A stretch of DNA of 9,452 nt from 2-01-FULL-49-17 sp035549275 (GTDB lineage: Bacteria > Patescibacteriota > Minisyncoccia > 2-02-FULL-40-12 > GWA2-44-9). This document shows positions 1 through 5,765 of this stretch, piece after piece. The stretch is from assembly GCA_035549275.1 (NCBI GenBank), contig DASZRH010000018.1:1-9452 (forward strand), read 5' to 3'. Position 1 is the first letter of the stretch. The number at the start of each line of letters is the position of its first letter. The notes under the pieces were generated by a model. The model was not told where the DNA came from. It ran no database searches and saw only the letters and a list, made by a program, of their open reading frames with translations. Made by a program: the position numbers and the translations under genes.

Positions 1-5
1 GCGGA

Positions 6-46
6 GTATTGAAACGGCCCGCGCTTTGCGCGGGCCTTTTCAATAC
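6..46. terminator. Intrinsic terminator upstream of pnp
   Basis: A GC-rich inverted repeat, GGCCCGCGC (16-24) and GCGCGGGCC (28-36), has a TTT loop and is followed by TTTT. The flanks GTATTGAAA (6-14) and TTTCAATAC (38-46) also pair, so the structure could terminate transcription from either side. It most likely ends the gene upstream of the window. In many bacteria that gene would be rpsO, but it is not visible here. Confidence 0.85.
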
Positions 47-65
47 GGCTCTGACGTGGTATATT
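37..65 (+). promoter_or_regulatory. Probable pnp promoter (extended -10)
   Basis: An extended -10, TGG-TATATT (57-65), lies 17 bp from a weak -35, TTTTCA (37-42), which overlaps the T-tract of the preceding terminator. The predicted start near 72 would give a leader of about 145 nt containing the long hairpin at 124-165. This is called by consensus only. The sequence TTATTCACA, matching the DnaA-box consensus, sits just downstream at 77-85. Confidence 0.45.
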
Positions 66-123
66 CACGCCAGCAATTATTCACAACAAAAGCGAAGAAC
101 GCAGCAAGGCATCAGGGCTGAAT

Positions 124-192
124 TAGCCAATCAGCGAAACCGCTTACGGTTTCGCTGATTGGCTAGCATTGCTCGGGCCTCATGGTGAGACC
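124..192 (+). promoter_or_regulatory. Structured pnp leader: 19-bp perfect hairpin plus second stem
   Basis: TAGCCAATCAGCGAAACCG (124-142) pairs perfectly with its reverse complement at 147-165 around a CTTA loop, giving an uninterrupted 19-bp stem. A second stem (176-182 with 186-192, one mismatch, TGG loop) contains the only purine-rich SD-like stretch, GGTGAG. In enterobacteria a long leader stem of pnp is cut by RNase III and PNPase then degrades the small duplex, giving autoregulation. The same logic is inferred here from position and shape only. No T-tract follows, so this is not an ordinary terminator. Confidence 0.6.
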
Positions 193-215
193 ACTCTCCT
201 CTTTTGTCCGTTTTC

Positions 216-2330
216 ATGGCGGAAATTAAAACGTATAAGACAGAATTTGCCGGCCAGCCGCTGATGGTTGAGACTGGCCGTTTGGGCGGCCAGGCCAATG
301 CCACGGTGCGCGTCCAGTACGGCGAAACTACCGTTCTCATCAATGCTACCATGTCGGCAAGCGAAAAAGCGGTTGACTATCTGCCGCTCACCGTCGAGTA
401 CGAAGAGAAATACTATGCCGCCGGCAAAATTAAGGGCTCCAAATGGATCAAACGCGAAGGCAAACCCTCCGAGGAAGCCATTTTGACGGGCCGAGTTATT
501 GATCGTACGATCCGGCCGCGATTTAATTCCAATATCCGCAACGAAATCCAAGTGGTTGCGACGGTACTCTCTTTTGATGGTGTAAATGATCCCGATATGC
601 CGGCTATTTTCGGCGCTTCCATTGCCCTGATGATTTCGGATATTCCGTTTGATGGTCCGGTAGCCGGTGTTCGTGTCGGCCGCATCGGCGGGGATCTCGT
701 TATTAACCCAAGCTATAAGCAACGCCAGGAAAGTGATTTTGACGTTATCGTTGCCGGCACGGCTGGCCGTATCAACATGATCGAAGCCGGTGCCAATATT
801 GTCGGTGAAAACGATATGGCCAATGCCATTGCCAAGGGGTTTGACGAGCTGCAGATCCTGGTTGAATTCCAGAAGAAAATCGCAACTGAGATCGCCAAAT
901 CTAAGAAAGTTCTGAATATTGCCGAGCACGATGCTTCCCTGGTTGCCGTCGTTCGCGCATTTTCGGAAGACAAGCTGCGCGTGGCTCTGTATCTACCTGG
1001 TAAAGGCAAGAATGAACTTTATGAAGGGCTGGGCCAGATTAAAGCTGAACTCATGGAGCATTTGAAGCAGCAGTTTGCCGAAAATCCCGATTTAAGTAAG
1101 AAGTTAAACGAAGCAAGCGTTATTTTTGAGGAAGAAATTGATCGAATGGTGCACAAGAACGTTTTGGAGGAAGAAAAGCGTCCAGACGGTCGCAAGACCG
1201 ATCAATTGCGTCCCCTTTCTGCCGATGCGGGATTATTACCACACACTCATGGTTCAGGCTTATTTAACCGCGGTTCAACCCAGGCCTTGTCAATTCTGAC
1301 GCTGGCCGCGCCGGGCGCTGAACAGTGGCTTGAAACGATGGAAATTGATCTGACTAAGAAGCGCTTCATGCACCACTATGTCTTCCCTGGCTACAGTACG
1401 GGCGAAGTCAAAAGAATCGGCGGCCTCGGCCGGCGGGAAATCGGCCACGGGTATCTGGCCGAGCGCTCTCTTGAGCCGATTATTCCGACAAAAGATGAAT
1501 TTCCATACACCATCCGTGTTGTGTCAGAAATTTTGTCCTCGAACGGGTCATCTTCAATGGCGTCGGTCTGCGGTTCCACGTTGGCCCTTATGGATGGTGG
1601 CGTACCCATCAAAGCGCCGGCCGCCGGCATTGCCATGGGTTTGATGTTCGATGAAAAAGGCGAGAAGTACAAGATTCTAACCGACATTCAGGGACCTGAA
1701 GACCATCACGGCGACATGGATTTGAAAGTCGCTGGCACCCGAGACGGTATCACGGGCATGCAGATGGACGTGAAAATCGAAGGTATTACGCCGAAGATTC
1801 TTCATGAAGCCTTAATTCAAGCCAAAAAGGCTCGCTTGGAGATTCTGGACGTGATTGCATCCGCTCTGCCGTCTGTCCGTCCGGAATTGTCGCCTCACGC
1901 TCCTCGCGTAAAGATCATCAAGATTAATCCCAAGAAAATCGGAGCGGTTATCGGTACCGGTGGAAAGACGATTAATGAAATTATTGAGCGCACCGGCGCC
2001 GAGATTGATATTGAAGACGACGGTTCTGTATTTATCACCTGCAATACTGCTGAAGGCATGAAATTGGCTTTGGACTTGATTAACGAATTAACCTACGAAC
2101 CGAATCCGGGTGATGAATTCGATGGAACCGTTGTGAAAATTATGGATTTCGGCGCGTTTGTGGAGATTTTGCCGGGAATTGATGGTCTGGTCCATGTCTC
2201 GGAAATGAGTCGTGAACGAGTCCGGCACCCGAGCGATATTCTCACCGAAGGCCAGAAAGTCCATGTCTGGGTCAAAAATATTGACGATATGGGGCGCTTG
2301 AACCTCACTATGAAGGGTCAGCGGAAATAG
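216..2330 (+). CDS. pnp: Polyribonucleotide nucleotidyltransferase (PNPase)
   Basis: A phosphorolytic 3'-5' exoribonuclease that degrades RNA to nucleoside diphosphates and can add tails in reverse. In other bacteria it is a homotrimeric ring in the cytoplasm. The 704-residue protein has the full order: RNase PH domain 1, an all-helical linker, RNase PH domain 2, KH and S1. Residues visible in the second core are the phosphate-binding triple serine 445-447 (NGSSSMAS) and D496, D502 and K504 in EDHHGDMDLK, equivalent to E. coli D486, D492 and K494. The KH GxxG loop is GTGG 580-583. The S1 domain covers about 632-702 and ends the protein. I chose ATG 216 because MAEIKTYKTEF fits family N-termini. 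A TTG at 204 would add four residues (MSVF). Neither start has a well-spaced Shine-Dalgarno. The upstream leader suggests post-transcriptional control. Confidence 0.97.
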   Translation: MAEIKTYKTEFAGQPLMVETGRLGGQANATVRVQYGETTVLINATMSASEKAVDYLPLTVEYEEKYYAAGKIKGSKWIKREGKPSEEAILTGRVIDRTIRPRFNSNIRNEIQVVATVLSFDGVNDPDMPAIFGASIALMISDIPFDGPVAGVRVGRIGGDLVINPSYKQRQESDFDVIVAGTAGRINMIEAGANIVGENDMANAIAKGFDELQILVEFQKKIATEIAKSKKVLNIAEHDASLVAVVRAFSEDKLRVALYLPGKGKNELYEGLGQIKAELMEHLKQQFAENPDLSKKLNEASVIFEEEIDRMVHKNVLEEEKRPDGRKTDQLRPLSADAGLLPHTHGSGLFNRGSTQALSILTLAAPGAEQWLETMEIDLTKKRFMHHYVFPGYSTGEVKRIGGLGRREIGHGYLAERSLEPIIPTKDEFPYTIRVVSEILSSNGSSSMASVCGSTLALMDGGVPIKAPAAGIAMGLMFDEKGEKYKILTDIQGPEDHHGDMDLKVAGTRDGITGMQMDVKIEGITPKILHEALIQAKKARLEILDVIASALPSVRPELSPHAPRVKIIKINPKKIGAVIGTGGKTINEIIERTGAEIDIEDDGSVFITCNTAEGMKLALDLINELTYEPNPGDEFDGTVVKIMDFGAFVEILPGIDGLVHVSEMSRERVRHPSDILTEGQKVHVWVKNIDDMGRLNLTMKGQRK

Positions 2331-2334
2331 CATC

Positions 2335-2365
2335 TGTACAAAATTATTTTTGGCTATGCTACAAT
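2335..2365 (+). promoter_or_regulatory. Probable promoter for the Pro-rich membrane protein gene
   Basis: An extended -10, TGC-TACAAT (2357-2365), begins just after the pnp stop. A partial -35, TGTACA (2335-2340), lies at a long 19-bp spacing. The predicted start is near 2372, about 50 nt before the ATG. The extended -10 is the main support. Confidence 0.5.
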
Positions 2366-2366
2366 G

Positions 2367-2399
2367 AAGGCAATTATTTAAAAGATTTAGAATTGCCTT
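2367..2399. repeat. Inverted repeat between pnp and the next gene
   Basis: AAGGCAATT (2367-2375) and AATTGCCTT (2391-2399) form perfect 9-bp arms around a 15-nt AT-rich loop. It lies at the predicted transcription start of the next gene. It could be an operator, a weak terminator for pnp read-through, or a leader stem. The tail TTCGCG is not a proper U-tract. Confidence 0.45.
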
Positions 2400-2423
2400 T
2401 CGCGATTCCAGATCTCCCTCACT

Positions 2424-3773
2424 ATGGCAGATGTCCCGGGCCAGAACCCACCGACGAACCCGCAAGCGAATATTGATGAATTGGTCAAAGAATTAAGCCG
2501 TCCTCAAGGCGGTGGAACCGCTCCTGTTCCTCCCGCTCAACCTGCCCCGACCACTCCCGCTGTGCCGTCTGCGCCCATTTCTCGGCCCGCTCCCGCCCCG
2601 GCCACTCCAAAACCGGCTCCGGCGCCAGCTCCCGCTGCTCCAAGCGTTTCAGCACCGCAAACCCAGCCTCGGGAATATCAATCGAGCATTCGCACCATGA
2701 GTGATGATGTGAGCAAGCTTAAAGCGGGACAACCGCTTCAGGGGGTCACAATGCCGCGGAAAGTTCCAACGGCTCCGACAATGCCCGCTCCCGCCCCGGC
2801 CACTCCAAAACCGGCTCCGGTGGCTCCAGTTGCCCGTCCTTCCGGGCCCACAGCTACACTCGGGCCGTCTCAGTCGTCGCGGCCGGCGCCTGGTTTGCCT
2901 CGGATTCCCGGCCAAACATCGCCTACTCCTCAGCCGGCCGCTCTTGATCCCAAAAGCCAGTTTTCAGTTCCGGAGACGGGGGGCTCTACTGGCGGAACAT
3001 CTCGCCGCCCGCTCATTTTTTTGTTGAGTATTTTGGCGGCGGCTATTGTCTTAGGCGGCGGCTATTGGTATTTCTTTATCCGTGACTCTGAAGAGGTGGT
3101 TGTCCAGACGCCTACCCCGACTATTACTCCAACCCCGACGCCTGTAAATGTGCGTCTGAGTGACATTTTTCCCTCTCGAGCCGCCACGATTGCACTCCCG
3201 GCAACAGGAGATGCACTCCAAGCGTTCCTGAACTCATACAAAACCAACATAACGCCGTCCCTGGGATTATTTAGCCAAATTGCGGTTACGGATGCCAACG
3301 CGACCATTGCGCTGACGCCATTCCAGCTTCTTTCGCGATTCCTTATCAATTATCCGGCCGATATCAATAATTTAATTGGCAGTGATTCAGCTGTCCTGGT
3401 CTATGGGCAACAGGAAGCGTTTACCAGCGCCGGCAAGATAACGCAGGCTGCGGCGGGAGCTAAACGCCTGGTCTTCATTACAGAATTAACCAGCCCCGCC
3501 TACGGAACACTTCAAAGCTGGGAGCCGACAATGTCCAATGACCTTGCTTCTCTTTTTGGGATTACACACAGCAAGAATCCTGATCCTTTTTTGAGCACCG
3601 ATTATCAGGGTACCTCGGTTCGATACAAGAACTTTACATTCCCCGACGCCTCGATTGATTATGGAATCTTATCTTACCAGGGCAAATCTTATTTGATTAT
3701 GGCGGGATCTCGAGAAGCAATGTTTGCGGCGATTGACGCCATTCGCCTCTTCTCTCAAACAGTCGGATCATAA
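2424..3773 (+). CDS. Single-pass membrane protein with Pro/Ala-rich N-terminus, unknown function
   Basis: A 449-residue protein whose function I cannot assign. Residues 1-193 are low-complexity and rich in Pro, Ala, Ser and Thr, probably a disordered cytoplasmic arm. This is interrupted at 84-100 by a less repetitive segment, EYQSSIRTMSDDVSKLK, that could be a short helix or docking motif. Two arginines (194-195) precede one transmembrane helix at about 197-219. A Thr-Pro repeat linker (about 227-239, TPTITPTPTP) then leads to a roughly 200-residue mixed alpha/beta C-terminal domain, probably outside the cell. There is no signal peptidase site and no recognised catalytic motif. Long Pro-rich arms on bitopic proteins with PT linkers are common in CPR genomes, usually without a function. 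The start has no Shine-Dalgarno (TCACT-ATG). It follows pnp by 93 bp and probably has its own promoter. Confidence 0.9.
   Translation: MADVPGQNPPTNPQANIDELVKELSRPQGGGTAPVPPAQPAPTTPAVPSAPISRPAPAPATPKPAPAPAPAAPSVSAPQTQPREYQSSIRTMSDDVSKLKAGQPLQGVTMPRKVPTAPTMPAPAPATPKPAPVAPVARPSGPTATLGPSQSSRPAPGLPRIPGQTSPTPQPAALDPKSQFSVPETGGSTGGTSRRPLIFLLSILAAAIVLGGGYWYFFIRDSEEVVVQTPTPTITPTPTPVNVRLSDIFPSRAATIALPATGDALQAFLNSYKTNITPSLGLFSQIAVTDANATIALTPFQLLSRFLINYPADINNLIGSDSAVLVYGQQEAFTSAGKITQAAAGAKRLVFITELTSPAYGTLQSWEPTMSNDLASLFGITHSKNPDPFLSTDYQGTSVRYKNFTFPDASIDYGILSYQGKSYLIMAGSREAMFAAIDAIRLFSQTVGS
2585..2820 (+). repeat. 38-bp perfect in-frame direct repeat in the Pro-rich arm
   Basis: Positions 2585-2622 and 2783-2820 are identical over 38 bp and 198 bp apart, exactly 66 codons. 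Both encode PAPAPATPKPAP. Identity at synonymous sites points to recent duplication or gene conversion inside the low-complexity arm, not only selection on the peptide. Confidence 0.9.
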
Positions 3774-3799
3774 CGGTCCCAAAGGGATGTGGATAGAGT

Positions 3800-3976
3800 G
3801 GTGACAAGGTGACATGTCACCCGTGTCACCATGTCATGGTGACAGTGTCACCTGTCACTTGTGTCACCTAAAAAAGATTAGGAATAAAGCCAAAAAATTA
3901 TGGTGACAGGTGTCACTGGTGACAAGCTTGTCACCAGTGACACCTTATCCACAAAATTTCGTTGACACCTGTCACC
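3800..3976. repeat. Intergenic GGTGACA/TGTCACC heptamer array 1
   Basis: Fourteen exact units ([A/G]GTGACA or TGTCAC[C/T]) start at 3800, 3808, 3815, 3824, 3838, 3846, 3853, 3862, 3902, 3911, 3918, 3929, 3936 and 3970, with degenerate units at 3832 and 3961. Neighbours are 0-4 nt apart in both orientations, in two blocks separated by a 33-bp AT-rich spacer (3869-3901). Units combine into palindromes: 3824-3844 (one-base centre), 3838-3852, and a perfect 38-bp palindrome at 3908-3945 centred on AAGCTT. Positions 3902-3915 also pair perfectly with 3963-3976. The irregular spacing is unlike CRISPR or simple tandem repeats. Possible roles are a clustered operator, a structured 3' end of the upstream transcript, or iteron-like sites. 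The function is unknown. Confidence 0.92.
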
Positions 3977-3991
3977 CCTTCGAACTATACT
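3962..3991 (+). promoter_or_regulatory. Strong sigma70-type promoter with -35 inside array 1
   Basis: A perfect -35, TTGACA (3962-3967), and TATACT (3986-3991) are separated by 18 bp. The -35 lies within a degenerate array unit and an exact unit, TGTCACC (3970-3976), sits in the spacer, so a protein binding the heptamer would compete with RNA polymerase. The predicted start is near 3998. No credible ORF follows until 4221. Confidence 0.7.
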
Positions 3992-3997
3992 GTATCC

Positions 3998-4140
3998 AGT
4001 ACCTCGCAATGTTTGCTGTCTAGCGGTTTCGAAATTAGCTGCGGATCGCCGGCAGCCACACAATAGACAGCGCAGATGTCGCTTTTTCTCTACCCTTTTC
4101 ATTTTTGACCGAAAGAGCGCTACCTGCGCTGCTTTTTTTT
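3998..4140 (+). ncRNA. Candidate non-coding RNA or attenuator leader upstream of comM
   Basis: This is a complete-looking transcription unit without an ORF: a strong promoter (3962-3991), about 140 nt of structured sequence, then an intrinsic terminator (4111-4140). GCTGTCTA (4015-4022) pairs perfectly with TAGACAGC (4064-4071). Inside it, GCTG-CGG (4039-4045 approximately) can fold on CCG-g-CAGC around ATCG. AGCGCAG (4069-4075) can also pair with CTGCGCT (4124-4130), which would break both the first stem and the terminator stem, as in an attenuator or riboswitch. I compared it by eye with SRP RNA, 6S, tmRNA and RNase P and did not recognise it. It may be a free small RNA or the leader of a longer comM transcript. 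Confidence 0.5.
4111..4140 (+). terminator. Intrinsic terminator with U8 tract
   Basis: AGCGC (4116-4120) and GCGCT (4126-4130) form a stem around TACCT. AAAG (4112-4115) can extend the stem by pairing with CTTT past a one-base bulge (G4131). Eight Ts follow at 4133-4140. It lies 80 nt before comM and would end the RNA started at about 3998. Confidence 0.75.
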
Positions 4141-4176
4141 CCAAAAATGACAGATTTTTGGAATTTGATATATACT
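4139..4176 (+). promoter_or_regulatory. Probable comM promoter with inverted repeat over the -35
   Basis: ATGACA (4147-4152) and TATACT (4171-4176) are 18 bp apart, predicting a start near 4183 and a leader of about 38 nt. TTCCAAAAA (4139-4147) and TTTTTGGAA (4155-4163) are perfect 9-bp arms around a 7-nt loop that contains most of the -35, so this could be an operator. The leader has no Shine-Dalgarno before ATG 4221. Confidence 0.55.
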
Positions 4177-4220
4177 GTTAGTATCCCCATTCAGTTTGAT
4201 TTAATTGCTGTATTCCTGAT

Positions 4221-5765
4221 ATGTCCGTCCGATTGTTTTCTGCCGCGATAACTGGGATTGATGCTCAATTAATCGAAGTTGAGGTCGACTCTACGCCGGG
4301 TTTGCATGCTTTCAATATCGTTGGTCTGCCGGATAAGGCAGTCCAAGAATCAAAAGAACGAATTGCTTCGGCGATTCGGACCAACCGTCTGGCTCCGCCG
4401 AGTGCCAAGCACAAGAAAATCATCATTAACCTCGCTCCCGCCGATATTCGGAAGGAAGGGCCGTCGTATGATCTTCCCATTGCCGTTGGGTACCTCCTGG
4501 AAACACGCCAGATTTCTTTTCAGACTTCGGATAAGCTCTTTTTGGGAGAATTATCCTTAGATGGTTCAGTGAAAGCCGTGAATGGCGTTCTTTCAGCAAC
4601 GCTGATGGCCCGAAATGCAGGTTTTAAAGAAATCTTTGTGCCAACTGCTAATGTGGCCGAAGCGGCTGTTGTTGAAAATATCGGGGTCTTTGGGGTTCAG
4701 AGTATTACGGAAGTTATTGATCATCTTTCGCGAAAATCTCTTATACCCCAAGCCAAACGGACATCTCCGCTTGCTACCGAAATTGAAGGAGTTGGGGATT
4801 CATTCCGCTTGATTAAGGGTCAATATGCTGCCAAAAGAGCATTGATTGTGGCCGCCTCTGGCGGCCACAATCTGTTAATGAGCGGCCCGCCTGGTACAGG
4901 AAAGACCTTGCTTGCCAAGTCACTGATGGATTTGCTCCCTCCCCTGCTATTTCCCGAAGCGGTTGAAGTTGCGCGGATATATAGTGCACTTGGTTTGCTT
5001 AAAAATGGCGTATTTCCTCATCAGCGGCCATTTCGGAATCCTCACCATACTGCTTCCGCCGCCGCTATCGTCGGCGGCGGAAGCAGTCCTCGGCCCGGCG
5101 AAATCAGTTTGGCTCACCGAGGCGTCTTATTTCTCGACGAATTTCCGGAGTTCTCTAGAAGCGTTTTAGAGGGCCTCAGAGAGCCGCTGGAAGAAGGAAT
5201 GATCACAGTCTCGCGTGCGGCCGGTTCCGTGCGTCTACCGGCCAAATCTATGCTTATAGGGGCTATGAATCCCTGCCCTTGTGGCAACCTGGGAAGTCCC
5301 GGTGAAACATGCACCTGTTCCCCGATACACATTACCCGGTATCGAAAAAAAATATCCGGTCCGCTGCTTGATCGGATCGATATCCAAATTCTTGTCCCTA
5401 GAGAAACGACTGTTTTTGAAAAAAACGCTGAATTAATGCCAATCGAGGAATTTAAAAAGATAAGACACTTGGTAGCGGCGGCCCGGGCAATTCAGGCGTC
5501 TCGATTTTCAGATATCGATATCTTGAGCAATGCTGAAATTACCTACAAAAATATAGATTTGTTTTGTACGCTGACCCCAGCTGCCGAATCGCTTCTTAAA
5601 CAGTTTATTTCTGCTAAGAATCTTTCTTTGCGTACTTACCACAAAATCAAAAAGATCAGCCGTACCATTGCCGATCTTGATGCAGCCGAGCCCATTGGAG
5701 AAAAGCATATTGCCGAAGCAATAAGCCTAAAAGTGAATGAAAAGTTAACTTCCGGAGGTCTTTAA
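4221..5765 (+). CDS. comM: YifB/ComM family AAA+ ATPase (Mg-chelatase-like)
   Basis: A 514-residue protein of normal family length. Studied ComM proteins are hexameric helicases that promote branch migration when transformed DNA recombines into the chromosome; the magnesium-chelatase label reflects homology only. The N-terminal ChlI/S5-like domain (about 1-170) starts with the family signature ITGIDAQLIEVEVD and FNIVGLPDKAVQESKERI. The ATPase core has Walker A GPPGTGKT (222-229) and Walker B VLFLDEF (302-308, D306 and E307). A four-cysteine knuckle, typical of YifB, is seen at C352, C354, C364 and C366 in MNPCPCGN...CTC. The C-terminal Mg-chelatase helical domain covers roughly 410-510. It has its own likely promoter and no Shine-Dalgarno. 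Its stop codon abuts the stop of the convergent M23 gene. YraN, a frequent genomic partner, lies 1.2 kb away on the same strand. Confidence 0.95.
   Translation: MSVRLFSAAITGIDAQLIEVEVDSTPGLHAFNIVGLPDKAVQESKERIASAIRTNRLAPPSAKHKKIIINLAPADIRKEGPSYDLPIAVGYLLETRQISFQTSDKLFLGELSLDGSVKAVNGVLSATLMARNAGFKEIFVPTANVAEAAVVENIGVFGVQSITEVIDHLSRKSLIPQAKRTSPLATEIEGVGDSFRLIKGQYAAKRALIVAASGGHNLLMSGPPGTGKTLLAKSLMDLLPPLLFPEAVEVARIYSALGLLKNGVFPHQRPFRNPHHTASAAAIVGGGSSPRPGEISLAHRGVLFLDEFPEFSRSVLEGLREPLEEGMITVSRAAGSVRLPAKSMLIGAMNPCPCGNLGSPGETCTCSPIHITRYRKKISGPLLDRIDIQILVPRETTVFEKNAELMPIEEFKKIRHLVAAARAIQASRFSDIDILSNAEITYKNIDLFCTLTPAAESLLKQFISAKNLSLRTYHKIKKISRTIADLDAAEPIGEKHIAEAISLKVNEKLTSGGL

Noticed and set aside
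204..215. TTG start for pnp four codons upstream
   Set aside because: ATG 216 matches family N-termini, and the only SD-like stretch (184-189) is 14 nt from the TTG, too far to favour it.
180..929. 249-residue minus-strand ORF opposite pnp
   Set aside because: It is antisense to the highly conserved PNPase core, and no independent coding signs are seen.
3800..3976. CRISPR array
   Set aside because: The repeat is only 7 bp, spacing is 0-4 nt and irregular, orientation alternates, and there are no spacers of constant length or cas genes.
4069..4088. Second terminator (AGCG/CGCT stem followed by T5)
   Set aside because: The stem is only 4 bp with a 7-nt loop. The T8 terminator at 4111-4140 is much better.
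3998..4140. SRP RNA, 6S RNA, tmRNA or tRNA
   Set aside because: The GGAAG-type SRP loop, the 6S central bubble with closing ends, tRNA-like ends and tRNA arms were not visible by eye. A covariance search would be decisive.
3878..4144. 88-residue ORF on the minus strand across array 1 and the candidate RNA
   Set aside because: It starts in the T-tract of the terminator and runs through the heptamer repeats. It has no start signal and no recognisable domain.
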